Part shown: positions 1-11,773 of the stretch, piece by piece
How positions within the stretch are numbered: position 1 is the first letter of the stretch
Layout: each line of letters starts with the position of its first letter
Source of the DNA: Draconibacterium sp.
Lineage (GTDB): Bacteria; Bacteroidota; Bacteroidia; Bacteroidales; Prolixibacteraceae
Length of the DNA: 64,000 bases
Reading direction: 5' to 3'
NCBI GenBank assembly: GCA_016705335.1
Contig: JADIYN010000078.1
Coordinates: forward strand, 1-64,000
Notes under the pieces: model-generated
What the model was told of the DNA's origin: nothing
What the model saw: only the letters and a program-made list of their open reading frames with translations
The model's database searches: none
Made by a program: the position numbers and the translations under genes

Positions 1-995
1 GCCGTGGCAGCTCTGGCATTGGCGTTATACAGAACCCGAACCGGCTTTTGGATATTTGTCCACACGGCCCGGTTGATACCGAAACCTAATCCTCTGTTCA
101 ACGCCATTACTGCACCATTGTTTTGCTTTCTTCAAATTTAGTTGTTTTTGGTGATGGTTGCAGGTGCAATATGAAGAAAATTCTTGTGCTGGTGTGCAAA
201 ATGTCATCAGTCCCAACCATCGATGCAAGCCCAATTACGCTTAACGGGGTGAAGTCAATTCCTGAGTCTATGTCTTTTCGGAGAATTTCTGATAAAAACC
301 CTGTACCCAAGGTTTTTGTCCTGCAGGTATTTTTTAAGCCAGTGACGGCTCCTTACGAATACATTCATTTTAACTCCCCGGTAAACTTCACTGATTTACC
401 GGTGAATGCTCGATCTGATCGAAGATGTTCGATGCGTTAAGTGTTCCAATGTCTATTGAGTTGATGGTCCCCTGCTCAACTCCGGCTTTCAACAGGTGTT
501 GAACCCGTTCATCCCTGTTCCGTTCCCGCCGGCAACACACTGGCCAGCGGAGTTGCATAAACGCCTTTGTAATACTCCGTTCAGTTCCATGTCCCTGGTC
601 AATCCTGCTTTTGTAATACACTTCAATGAGCCATTTTACAAAGGGCCATTCCTTGCGGTCAACCTGTTGAGCGGTGAGGAACCCAAGCCAGGTGGCATAG
701 AATTCGTCGGGCATGAATTCATCATCGAGTGAAACCTGTACCATGGCGGATTTCGTTGGGGACGATATTTACCCCAACTCTTCGGTGAATGTTTTCTCGA
801 ACGGTTGTACCAACGAGTGAAAAGGTGGCGTTGGCCAGACGGAAGATGGTGTTTGGTCCGTTTTAATCGAGGCTGTATTTTTACAATTTCCTGCTTCCTG
901 GGAGAGCATGTTCAGAATCCTTTCTTTATTCCCCTGCCCTGCGTCAATGTAATAAGCACCGTATTCCTGTATGATTGCTTTTGTGGTACTGCCAT
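1..995 (-). CDS. Phage major capsid-like protein, cut by left edge and frameshifted
   Basis: Probable head shell subunit of the prophage. No single frame stays open. Joining frames gives an N-terminus from the ATG at 995 (IIQEYGAYYIDAGQGNKERI), a middle with IDIGTLNASNIFDQIE, then GIDFTPLSVIGLASM near 250 and GLGFGINRAVWTNI near 50. From memory this order resembles capsid proteins of Bacteroidetes prophages; I cannot run a profile search. It follows an S49 protease and a scaffold-like gene, which is the usual head-module order. The C-terminus may run off the window. At least three shifts are needed, which fits the homopolymer errors seen elsewhere. Real decay is the alternative. Confidence 0.5.
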
Positions 996-1010
996 GATTG
1001 ATATTATTTT

Positions 1011-1434
1011 TTAAGAGTTTTCGTCAACTTTTGTTGTGCTAAGGCTGTTGATGGTTTCCCTGTCTGTTTCTGCGCTTGGTTTGCTGCAGGGTCCGTGGTT
1101 TCGTTGCCTCGATTTTACTTCCCGGTTTTGCAGCCAGCAGGGTACGAACAGCTTGGCTTTTGCTTCGGGGCTTTACTGCAGCTATGGTTGGGTCGATCGC
1201 ATCAAATGCAGCAAGCAACCGCATTTGCAAGTGAGTTGTTGGCGGTGACAGAAGCGTTGGCAGCATCCCTTTGGGTTTCTGCCCCGGTCCGTGCATCTGT
1301 AATTGCCCGGTCGTTCTGAACTAAAGCGCTTTCGACAAGCTCCAGCTGCTCTTCGTTCATACTGACAGCTTCATCTACTGACCTGCGAAGGCATCAAGCC
1401 CGAGAACAGCGTTTAATTTTGCGAATTGTTTCAT
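1011..1434 (-). CDS. Scaffold-like phage head protein, frameshifted
   Basis: Small protein between the S49 protease and the capsid gene. It starts MKQFAKLNAVLGLDAFAG and continues in a shifted frame with VDEAVSMNEEQLELVESALV and a low-complexity Ala/Thr/Asn stretch (ITDARTGAETQRDAANASVT), then reaches a stop at 1011. The hydrophilic helical composition and the position suggest a capsid scaffold that the S49 enzyme would remove during head maturation. The sequence itself matches no family I can name. The start is close to the end of the protease gene, so a protease-scaffold fusion is possible. Confidence 0.4.
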
Positions 1435-1448
1435 TGAACGTGTATTTT

Positions 1449-2331
1449 TTAAATTGTGATTTGAATTTTCTTCTTCCGGGTTGGAGAGCTGATATGCCCG
1501 GGCAACTGCATCGTTAAGCGTGCCGATGGAATTGACAAAAACGCCCATGATATCCCTTTGCAAAAAACCTTGCCTGTAAGATGTTTGTCCTCGACAGTTG
1601 GGGAATCTTTCTTTATGACGTCCATGAATTTTTTGACAATCGGGTCAAGCACTTCTTAATATAGGCATCGTAGTTGCCTTCACGAAGTTCATCAAATGCT
1701 TTATTTTTTTCGGGACTGGTGCTTGCGGATACCGTATGGAATTTTACTCCTTTTTTCTCCCAGTGAGGTTGCCAGTCGGCAAAACGCATGATTACACCAA
1801 CGCTGCCGCGATTTCGTCGGTGTCGGTGCTGGCAATGATTTCATTGGAGGCAGAGCCGATCCAAAGGGCAGCGCTGGCCATCAGTCCGTCAACATAAGCG
1901 ACCACGGGTTTATGTGTATTTCTGATAATGTTGGACAGGGCTTCTGTTCCGTCAACGGTTCCCCCCGGGGAATCAATTTGAAGAACAATCGCTGAAATAT
2001 TCGGATTACTGTCTGCCTGCTGAATTATCCTTCCCAGTGTTGCGGTTCCGGCAGGACCGCAAACCATATCTTCTTTCATCAAAACTCCTTTGACAGGATA
2101 TTACTGCCACTGAATTTTGAGGAGCGGCTTTAAACCTTCGTTGTTACTATATTTTGCTCCATTAATATCTTTGCGTCAACTGCAAAGGCTGTTAAGGGGT
2201 TAAACATTTCAGGTGTAAATTTGCTTGACGGTTTATAAAGGATGCGATTAAGGAACCCTGGGCGAAAGCGAAGTTGGGCTCAATTAGCCAGTTGCCTTTA
2301 AAATTGCTGAAAGAAACTGAATTGAGTGCAT
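1449..2331 (-). CDS. Phage S49-family (SppA/ClpP-like) prohead protease, frameshifted
   Basis: Serine peptidase expected to mature the phage head. The best-kept part is 1792-2082, with AIVLQIDSPGGTVDGTEAL and then VDGLMASAALWIGSA, the regions around the S49 active-site serine and oxyanion hole. Frames on the left continue with MRFADWQPHWEKKGVKFHTV, LTGKVF and GVFVNSIGTLNDAVARAY, which are typical S49 C-terminal elements. The proposed ATG at 2331 gives about 294 residues, the normal size of phage S49 proteases. Several single-base shifts break it. Next downstream are the scaffold-like and capsid genes. Confidence 0.65.
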
Positions 2332-2370
2332 ATAATTTGCTTTGTTTCACTTGTACCCAAAAAAGATACG

Positions 2371-2400
2371 AAAAAGGCGGTTTCAAGGACAGAAACCGCC
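2371..2400 (-). terminator. Rho-independent terminator (minus strand)
   Basis: On the minus strand a 9-bp stem (GGCGGTTTC/GAAACCGCC) is followed by a T run. It lies between the phage hypothetical gene and the S49 gene start, and would end transcription of the former. Confidence 0.6.
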
Positions 2401-2441
2401 GTATATAATGGTTATATGAGCTTAAAATGATTTTAAAGGGT

Positions 2442-2860
2442 TTATTTATAAACCTTGACCTTGTTTTGGTTTTTCCTGAAAACTGAAAAGAGCAACCAGC
2501 CAGCGAAGCTGTGTCTTTGCCTGTATTGATTTCTGAGGAAACCTAACGGGTCGGTTTGATTACCTGCAAGCTTGTAATTGCCATTTTTCCATCCATAAAT
2601 ATAACGCCCCATTTTCGGGTTCCAAGTAGGTTATGGCTTCCTGGAGAGTGGGCATTATCCTGCGGAATAAATCCGCTGATAACTGTATTGAAATGAGTCC
2701 CTGCAGAAGTTAGCTCTGAGGTTTCTGAAATTCCATGGAATTTGCGGAGCAGTAAATTTCCCCAGATATTGGTTTGATTTAATAGGTTAACGGCAGATCC
2801 AATTAACCCAAAATTCACCGAATGGAACAGCCCATATTTTTAAAAGCCCGCCAAGGTTAT
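2442..2860 (-). CDS. Hypothetical phage protein, frameshifted
   Basis: Joined frames give a protein with SETSELTSAGTHFNTVISG, FIPQDNAHS, a piece reading NGNYKLAGNQTDP, then INTGKDTASLAGCSFQFSG. The motif order (glycine/serine-rich beta segments, late NYKLAG and FQFSGK) recalls uncharacterised structural proteins of Bacteroidetes prophages. This is from memory and weak. The 3' end is uncertain because the frame does not close cleanly before the terminator at 2371-2400. It sits just downstream of another phage gene of unknown role. Confidence 0.35.
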
Positions 2861-2868
2861 CACCGGTT

Positions 2869-3444
2869 TTATTCAGTTGTCTCATACTCTTTTATTGCCT
2901 GTTGCGAAAGTGTCCCTAAATCATACAGATTCCGCAAAACTATTTTTTCTATTTTTTTGAAAATCTCATTATTAAAATCAATCAATTCCACTTTACCGTT
3001 TCGGTAAATGTCTTTTTTGATTGCTTCATAGTGCCACACCTCTTCATCAAATACAAACCGGTTTTGAAATTTCTGAATACTTTATTGATGGGTACACCGA
3101 GGCCGATATTCCACCAATATAAGTCCGCATCATTGCTTTGGCCCCTTTCTCGTAATACTTGCCAAAGGCAATGGTATTGGTTTTGTAAGTTCCCAGCCGT
3201 ACCTGTAAAAATCATGTTCCGAATTACCACTTCCACAATTTCTGTAGGTACAGATATCGTCGGGGTATTTTTTGTCCTGGCTTGTATTCGGGTTTTTAAA
3301 CAGCGACTGAAAATGCCTGTGTGAATGGGCATTTTTGGTAAAGTCAACGGGAAGCCCGAAATTAATATCAAGAAATCTTTTGACGTAAGGTTTTACAGGG
3401 ATTGAAACAGCAAAACGGGATGGTAGTGATTTATTCATTGGCAT
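2869..3444 (-). CDS. Hypothetical prophage protein, frameshifted; its end is partly duplicated at 13841
   Basis: It starts MPMNKSLPSRFAVSIPVKPY and continues KRFLDINFGLPVDFTKNAH. A shift follows, then VEVVIRNMIFTGTA and, after another shift, a C-terminus near LRNLYDLGTLSQQAIKEYE with a stop at 2869. I do not recognise the family. The last coding segment (2906-2947) has a near-copy at 13841-13882 in which the equivalent frame is closed by a stop. The two copies bracket the defence genes, so the ends of this gene may mark where cargo entered. Confidence 0.4.
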
Positions 3445-3632
3445 AATTTGTAGTTTGCCAATGCAGGATGAAGCGGGGTAAAAGTAGAAAATAAACTGGT
3501 AAATAGAATTTATTATGATTTCATTTTTGATTAAATCAATTTCAGATATTCATCCCGCCAACTTTCCTTCTATTCTATATATTGATGTTCTTGCATATTA
3601 TACAAATGTAACACTATCGCAATTTTGTTTTC

Positions 3633-4333
3633 TTATTTAATCATCTTTAAAAACTCATCTTCTCCAACAATTTGGATTTTACTTCCCTGGTTATTGAATA
3701 GCTGAATTTTCTTCATTTTTGAAGGACCAGGTGTAGAACCAGTAATTACAAAATCGGTTCGAACTGTAATTGAAGTGTCAATATCAGCCCCAAGTTTTTT
3801 AACTTTGTCCGCAGCATTTATTCGGTTAATTGAATTTAGAACCCCAGTAAATACAACTTTCTTCGCATAAAACGAATATTCAAATAGACCTTTGCGCAAG
3901 CAATGGCATCTGCAGTCGCATCATGATGATTTGTAAGGTCAATGCCAAATGCACAACAAACATTGTCCAGCGGTTGTCCCGTCAATTTAAATGTACATTC
4001 ACAATCAAAATTGGGAATTGGAAGATTATAGAAATCAAGTGTTTGTTGTAAACAATTTATATCAAAAAAGGCATTGTGAGCAACTAATTTTTTCCTTTCT
4101 ATTAATGGAAATAATTCTTTCCATATTTGGGGAAATTCCGGTTCATTTTCTGTCCTTTCCGGCAAAATTCCGTGAACCTTTATATTCCAGGGAGAATATT
4201 CGTTCATTGGAGGTCGGACGAATTTTGAAATGGTATGTACAATTTCACCATTTTCAACAAACGCCAACCCAATCTGGCAAATACTCCATCGTTTCCCAAT
4301 AGCAGTTTCTACATCAATTGCAACAAAATTCAT
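3633..4333 (-). CDS. DnaQ-like 3'-5' exonuclease with C-terminal BRCT domain, frameshifted
   Basis: DEDD-type exonuclease joined to a BRCT domain. Residues 1-165 hold exonuclease motif I (FVAIDVETA), then VAHNAFFDINCL (motif II) and HHDATADAIACA (motif III), so the catalytic acidic residues are present. After a shift near 3890 the BRCT part reads KKVVFTGVLNSINRINAAD, with TDFVITGSTPGPSKMKKIQ and a C-terminal GEDEFLKMI. DnaQ-BRCT proteins are often annotated as DNA polymerase III epsilon-like and act on nicked or damaged DNA. It ends the cargo block, 5 bp beyond the giant helicase, so co-transcription is likely. Confidence 0.75.
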
Positions 4334-4338
4334 AGTGT

Positions 4339-7300
4339 TTATTTTTCGGGTAAAACAATTCTTTCGTCTTTCCTAATAATTTCCCCAACCTCTAAAGCGA
4401 AATCAATTCCCATTTTCATAGCCTGTTCAACATTTCCACCCAGTCGGCAATATCCAAAAACTTTGGCAACTTCTCTAATCAAATCATCTTCGGGCAAGCT
4501 AATTTGGTTTGTAAGTACATCTTTAATTCCGCAAAATATTTCTTCTTTTGCCAAGTCTTCAGCATTTCTTTTTTGGTCATCGTCTCCCGGAACTCTGAAT
4601 ATGTTGTATTTTCCCGGTTCTTGTTCATTGCCCCAATAAAATAGCGTTTCCGTTTTGGTTTGTATGTGGTAATTTCAATCTTGAATAAATAGAGGTAAGA
4701 TATTCATTTAACCTTACTCCCAAACGAGAAATTCCCCATGCATTTAAAATGCGCCTTGATAATAGAGAATGGCTGATAGGTGCTTCCATTTCTATTACAT
4801 GATTAATTTGATGAATGATTTTGTGAAGAAGACGTGAATCAAAAAACTCATCTGAAAAATTCAAATATGATTGTTCAAGATTACAGGTTTTGTATTGCGT
4901 ATAATTCATGGTTGTTTGAATTACTTCCTGCGTAATTCCCTGAAGTTTTACATTTGCAAATTCTTTCCTTTTGTGTTCATCTGCATTTTTCGGTGATTCA
5001 GAATCCACTCCTTTTTCTCCTTGTTTTTGACCTCTTCAATTGCATTAGCAATGTCCTGAAGAACTTTTAGTGGATTATCCACCAATCAGGAGACCAAAGT
5101 TTGTAAATATTCCATCCCAGCATTCTTAAAGCATCGGTTTGAACAACTTCCCTGTCCTTTGCTGTTTTGGCTGCACGGTAAGTTTTCCATCGGTCAATAT
5201 GCCCAATATGTATTCTGATGGTTTCAGCGGATTAACAACACCAATGTCGATTCTATAGCCAGAACAACCAATATCTATTTGAACAGAATATCCAGCTTTT
5301 GAATTTCATTGGCAACCATTTTTCAAAAAATCTTGGTATTATTTTATTCGCATTTTCTTTTGTGGTAAAGCTTATTTTTCCTTTTTCTGTATATTCCAGA
5401 AAAGCTTTAATTCCTGCAACTCCTTCCGAAGATGTTCTTGAAATGTCAATCTGGTCAGAACGTAAGGTGGAAAAAACTTTCATTTCGTATCTGGCTCGCG
5501 ATATGGCAACATTTAATCTTCGCCAACCGCCTTCTCGATTTAAAGGACCAAAATTCAAATATATCTTTCCTTCCTGGTCTGGTCCGTAACCAACCGAAAA
5601 CAGAATTATATCTCTTTCATCTCCTGAACATTTTCCAAATTTTTATGAAAATCGGTTCTGATGATTCCATAGCGACCTTTTCTAAATGAGGTTCATTTTT
5701 GAATGCTTCATTCAGTAAATCTTCAATTAGGTTTTGTTGAACAGAGCTAAAAGTCACAATCCCAATGCTTCTTTGTAAGAGTATCGGGTCGGCTAGGCGT
5801 TTTAATACTTCGGAAACAATGGCTTTTGCCTCGAAACTATTCTGCCGTGTTTTGCCCCGGTCATAATATCCGGGAACAAATACATTATTCACTTTTGTTG
5901 CAATGTCGTCAGGAGATGGGAAAGTCAATAACTTATTTTCGTAATAGTTTGAATTGCTAAATGCGATTAAGCTTTCGTGCTTACTCCTATAGTGCCACAA
6001 CAAATGTTTAGATGGCATGGATAAAGCTAGGCAATCATCCAGAATACTTTCCAAATCTTCTTTGTCGGCGTTTTCTTCATCAAAATGATTTGTTGCGAAA
6101 AAACTGGTGGGTGGCATTTGCTTTGGGTCGCCAACAACAATAACATTCTGACCTCTTGCAATTGCTCCAACAGCTTCACAAGTTGGCATTTGTGAGGCTT
6201 CATCAAAAATCACCAAATCAAACTTTGATTTATCAACTTCAAAATACTGGGCAACGGAAATGGGGCTCATTAACATACATGGACACATTCTGGGCAGAAG
6301 ATTTGGAATTAAGTCGAATAATTTTCTAAGTGACATTGCCCGACCATTATTTCTTATTGCCCGCTGAAGTATTCCAATTTCAGAACTGTTTGCGGCTTCT
6401 TTTGTGAACGAAGGAATTTTAGAAGCGAGTTTTGCATATAGCTCTGCCTTAGTTAGTTCTTCAAATATTTACTTTGCTCCTTAAATTTCTTGATTTTCCC
6501 TTCAAACAATTTACCGTTGAAAACGGATAAACTTATGTCTGTTGAAATAATGTACTCCGAGAAATGCTTGAATATTGATTTTTTGAAAGATGCCAGTACT
6601 TCATGGTTTTTAAGTTTACCATTGGAATATGCATCAACAACCGACAAAATGCCACATTCAATTATTTCATCTTTTATGCGGTTCCAACTTGTCCAGTCAC
6701 GCAAAGAATCGAGATTTCCTAACCAGTTCTCAGCGTTTTGTTTCCAAAATTCTGTCCAGTCAATCGAATTATCTTTCTCCGAATTGAAATCAATTTTCAT
6801 TAAATCAAACAGGCTTTCTTCAATTTTTTGTTGTTCTTCAGAAAGAGCGATATTATTTAATACAGTCTTTCCTTTAATGTTGAGAAATAAGCGGCTTCCA
6901 TCATATAAAAGATTTGCCAGATTATTTCTAATTTCCTTTGTTTTTAAGATGTCTTTAGTAATAATTATAAAGATTCGGTTAATTTGCAGACTTGTTTCGC
7001 AAATCTTTGAAACGGTAGTCCATTTGCAGTTGCCATTATCCCATAAAAAATCAAGATTTTAGATAATGTAGTTGCATTTCGTCCAAAAGTTCCTGTTCCT
7101 TTTTGAAGCAGGATTAAAGTTTCAAAATATTCAACGACTTTACTTTTTCAACCTTCCCCGTTTTTGATAAAGGTCGAAGCGTCTTTAATATTTTGTTTTG
7201 ACCTAATAATTTTGGTAGAAACAATTTCTGAGAAACAGTATTCCAAGTGGTCAGATTTTGTTCAGCATCATATTTCAAAATGCCTTTATTAAAATCATTT

Positions 7301-10174
7301 AAAATTGTATCACGGTAGTTATCTCGTTTTTCTCCGTGTTTGGTTAATTCGATAATTTGAGTAAGATTTCGTTCAGGACGTTCTATATTAATCAATGTTG
7401 CTGGAGTGTCTGGCAAAGATTTTATTTCTGCGCACAGCTTTTCTAAACTGTCAGTTTTTTCTTTGTCAAATTTAGTTTCATCAATCAGAAGCAATTCACA
7501 TAGTTGCTTTTGATTTTGAAGCTTTTGATTTAGGATTTCAATATATTTTGAGATTAATTCGTGAGCAGTCGTTCTGTTTTGCGGATTATATATTTTAGTC
7601 GCAATTTGTGCCAGCGGATGATTATGTGGATGACCGCACAGCGTTCCCGCATTTTGTAATTCTTCAACCTTATCAGATAACTCAACAAATTTCTCTTTTG
7701 TTAATACTGCAATGAACTTTTCGTCAAACAGAATATTATCTGATGCACTGCTAAGTTCTGCATAACCAGTAAATGAATCGTACAAAGAAAAACCAAAGTG
7801 ATGTTTTTTGTGTAATGCTTCAACATATTCATTTAATTCTAATCTTTGATTATGAAGTCTTTCCGCTTCTGTAGCAAATTCAAGAGGAGAAGATTTTCGA
7901 ATTATTTCTGTTGTTTTTCTAAGCTGTTCTAAGACATTGGATTTTTTGATTTGTTAGAATGAAGTTCGAGTCCAAACGGGTCGAGTCCAATACCAGCCAA
8001 ACGTTTTTGAACAACTGTCAAAGCAGCCATTTTTTCGGCAACAAAAGAACCTTTTTCCCTTGGTATAATGCATTTGCAATAATATTGGTTATTGTTTGCG
8101 ATTTCCCTGTTCCGGGAGGTCCGTGAAGAATAAAACTGTTGTCCTGTGTTGCAGCACAAATAGCTTCCAACTGTGTTGAATCGGCACTTATTGGTAAAGC
8201 AATCTCAGAAGGATAATACTTTTTATCTAAGTCATTTTCAGGGGAAACTTCTTCTGATTCCCATTCCAGCTTCCCCGACACCAAACTGCTGACAATTTTA
8301 TTATCTGTAAGTTTATCTGCATTATTGTGGATGTCGTTCCACATAATAAACTTGCTAAATGAAAATATTCCCAGAAATGCATGTTCTTCCAAATCCCACC
8401 TTGATTGGGACACTAATTCCCCGACGAATAATATTGAAAATTCTAGCCACATCAACACCACTATCATCACGGGGAAGTTCTTCCAAACCGTTAATGGTCA
8501 TGCCAAAATCTTGTTTAAGCATCTCCAGTAGGTTATGTTCATTAACGTTTCTTCTTCTCTGCTTCGAATAATGTATCCTTTTTGAGCGGATTTTCGGATT
8601 ATTTCAATTGGTAAAAGCAAAATAGGGGCATAACGAGCTAATTCCACTATTTGGGGTTTCATACCATTTTAAAAATCCTAATGCAAGATAAAAGTGTTTG
8701 CTCCATTCTCTTCCAACGACAAGCGGGAAGACCGATAAAGCTTTGTTAATGCAGATTTAATTCCGCTTCGGTTAAGTATGTCCGAAGTCGTTTTGTGTGA
8801 GGTCGAATTTCAAAAGGTCAACAATGGGGTCTGACATATTTATTTGCTGGTAAACTCCTGAATTTGTGTTTGGATTATACCATTCATCCGGTTTTGTTAG
8901 AACCTGAAATTCATCGCCATCAGCAAGTGCATCCTCAAATGCACCTAGATTAACAGAAAATAATTGAATTGTACTTTGGGTAATTCGCAGATTTAAAAGA
9001 TTATTGCGAAGGCTTAAATCTAATAGCTTTCTTTCCCATAGTTTTTGTTTCGTAAATTGAATTGATTCTGTTATTTCTATCTTTCCTCCGTCAACAATCG
9101 TATCTGGTTCTTGGCTTTCTCTGGCAATAGCTTCTTTATCTTCAATAATTTCCCATCCATCGGAAGTTTTGATTCTTTGAGGAAGTGGTTTTATCCCACT
9201 GAATCTTGCTCTTTTTATATCAACGAACAGGATAAAATCTTCCTCTTTGACTAATTTATAGTTAGCTGAATTGATTGCTTCGTCAAAAGATTGTATGTGC
9301 CCGGCATTCATACATGTAGCTTCAACCAAAGTAATTTCATTTATTCCTTGTGCAATCCGCTTTTTTAGTAATGAAACATCATCATTGACACTATCAGCAA
9401 ATGTATCGTCAATTAACCAGGCTCCAACAAAAGCATGTCCGTTAATTACTACTAATAATGGATTTAGTCCAATTGCCTCAATACAACTTGCATATAAAAT
9501 TGCCATATCAACACAGGTAGCGCTTTTGTGAGAACATAGTATCACACATTCGTATTCGTTGACCTTCATTCTCGAAACTTGCAGGAGGAGAGCAATAGAC
9601 AATTCCAAGGCTTGCAATAGCTTCAAAAACTGCACCCATTTGTTTTTTTACCCTGTTCGGATTAAGGCTCTGATATGCATCAAAGATGGATTGTCTGTCC
9701 AATTATCTAAAATTCTGGAGGCAATTTGTATCACTTTTGAAATCTCAGGATGGTTTGGAGTTACAAATGCTGCCAACATTTCAGGTAAAGTCCCGATTCC
9801 ATTCCATTGGTCGTAAGCCAAAATATCGACATTATAATTTTCAGTAAACAGCAACTCTTCTTTCGAGGAAATTGAAAGAAATAAATCTCCCGATAACTTT
9901 TCTGTAAGTTCAGACAAAAAGTTTGCTAATAGTTTTAGCCCTTTTACTTCAATTTCAATTCTTTGGTGTGCCTGAAGAATCTCAATTCGATGCTCCCAGT
10001 TATTAACAAAATCAGGTTCACCTTTATCTCGATTTTTAAATCCAGTAAATCTTCATCAGAAGGGTTTTCAACTACAAGTTTTCGAATGATTGGAATCCGG
10101 TTTTGTTGAATTGCATAATTTGCAACCGGAGTGTAGATAAATTCTACTTTGGGTGAGTTGGATGATTCAGTCAT
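4339..10174 (-). CDS. Giant DUF4011/COG1112-type SF1 helicase with nuclease and DUF3320-like ends, multiply frameshifted
   Basis: One locus of about 1,940 residues read in several frames. In order: an N-terminus (MTESSNSPKVEFIYTPVANY); a transglutaminase-like segment with Cys and His (ATCVDMAILYASCIEAIGL, NGHAFVGAWL); a DUF4011-type stretch (WERKLLDLSLRNNLLNLRI); SF1 Walker A (LHGPPGTGKSQTITNII near 8120); a long insert; Walker B region (FDLVIFDEASQMPTCEAVGA) and VVGDPKQMPPTSFF near 6150; motif VI (RRLNVAISRARYEMKVF) near 5520; a Vsr-like nuclease segment (IDIGCSGYRIDIGVV) near 5260; and a DUF3320-like end. Such proteins are frequent in defence islands. It lies downstream of a Gabija pair. 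The breaks look like sequence errors because every family block is present in order. Confidence 0.7.
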
Positions 10175-10579
10175 TTATTTAATTTTAAGGTTGATCTGAG
10201 CTGGATAGATTGCGCTCTTTTGCAAATTTTGGTTTGTGTGTCAGCCTGTGCGATTTGCAAATGTGTCGAATGTGCATTATCTTCCATATCAGTCCCGAAA
10301 GGCAGAAGCGGGTGGGCAAAAACTAATTTTTTCTTGCACAAAACTTCAATCAATAAGACAATATAGTCTATCACTTTTTTCAAATTTATAATCAAGTTAT
10401 TAATGTGTAACTCGGTCTATTAGCCTTGCATAGTTAGTGTATGTTGTCGAATGGATTCCTGAAAGCGTTCCTGTCCGCAAGGACGGTACGGCGTGCGAGA
10501 ATCCGCAACTGAATGCCACGCCAAACCCCACAATGCAATTTGACATTTTGTTGGCATTTTTTGTTTTTTATCTACCACG
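10175..10579. other. Intergenic stretch with small hairpins, no convincing gene
   Basis: About 400 bp between the giant helicase and GajB. Open frames here have a poor coding look. A short hairpin (GTCC-GCAA-GGAC) lies near 10470. The stretch separates the Gabija pair from the helicase, so the helicase may have its own promoter here. I see no clear promoter match. Confidence 0.4.
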
Positions 10580-11773
10580 TTATTTCCACTTTGTAACCCC
10601 TTCAATATCTTCATTATTACTATAATCATAGATTATTGCAACACTATGCCTTGCTCTAGTTAATGCAACATAAAATTTCTCTTTTACATCTTTAATTGGT
10701 TTTCTCTTCCGTTTTTTTAATTCTGTAAAATCATAAGTATTGTCTTTAATCCATTTCTTAATGTTGGGAGTTGGGTAAACAATTACTCTATCAATAGTCT
10801 TTCCTTTTGATTTGCCAAACGTGAGAACAGGATAATTTGGAATCACTTTTGTGGATTTGCTCCAAATTAATTGTGTTGGGCTATAGGTTTTCATGTACGC
10901 GCAAACATCTTTCGGTTTAATTATGAAAACTCCCTCGTGAGTAATAATACTACTTCTGCAATTATCACATTCGCAAGGCTCTGTTTTTTCAAAGTTTGGG
11001 TACAGTTTTGAAGCGTAATTGCATATTTGCTTATTGTGTCGATGCGACTTTTTCAATGTGATTTCATCTATGTAACATTTAATATTCTTTCCCAACTCGT
11101 TCTCAACAAACTCTTTTATTTTTCCATTTTTATACTTTGGATATTTTCTGTAGTGATTTGTCTTATATGTTACCTGTCGTGGGTCGCCTACAAGAGTCGT
11201 TGCTATATCAGACTGAAATAGAAGTTTAATAATTTCTAAATCAAAACCTGCTAAATCCTGAACTTCATCAATAAAAATATGTGAATATATTCTTGAAAGT
11301 CTATTTATAATATCTCCATTTGTTTTCTCGTTACACCCAACGATAAATTTTGAAACTTTATCAGAAAATATTTTCCATCCAGAAGTAAAATAGAACTTTT
11401 CAAAATCTTTCTCTCCCCAGACAATGGTCTCCCATGTATAATTATTGGGTTTCCTGTTTTATCTCTACGAATGCTTGAATCTCCTTCGCTTAACAACATA
11501 CCTTAACATCCTTATCAAAAAGCATATTATTCACAGCACCTTGGAAAGGTCGAACACCATGTTGTAATAGAAATGAAAACCACCCTTGGATTTTGATATT
11601 TGAAGGAACAGATTTTCGTTTTTCCAGTATTATATTTTGTATTTCAGATTCGTTTTCAATGGTATAAGTTGTAATTAGAATTCTTTTGTTTTGTCGAGTT
11701 CTAACGCCTTATTTACAATATAAGTAGTTTTACCAGAACCAGCAGCTGATATCATTAATGTATTGTTATTCAT
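10580..11773 (-). CDS. gajB: Gabija GajB: UvrD-like SF1 helicase, frameshifted
   Basis: Second gene of a Gabija antiphage pair. The ATG at 11773 overlaps the GajA stop as ATGA, so translation is coupled. The Walker A is at the extreme N-terminus (MISAAGSGKTTYIVNKALEL), followed by HIFIDEVQDLAGFDLEII (Walker B), TTLVGDPRQVTYKTH, and the UvrD C-terminal elements TFGKSKGKTIDRVIVYP and KFYVALTRARHSVAII (motif VI). In the known system GajB is recruited by the GajA nuclease complex, and both are needed for phage defence. Length is about 400 residues, somewhat short for the family. At least three single-base shifts interrupt the frame. Confidence 0.8.

Noticed and set aside
1036..1319. Plus-strand frames in the head module
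   Set aside because: They are antisense to the scaffold-like gene and have no family features.
10171..10395. Open minus-strand frame of 74 residues
   Set aside because: Odd composition with no family features, no clear start signal, and it lies in the spacer between two genes; treated as intergenic.
10420..10629. Open frames on both strands after GajB
   Set aside because: They overlap a hairpin-rich spacer and the end of gajB; no coding features.
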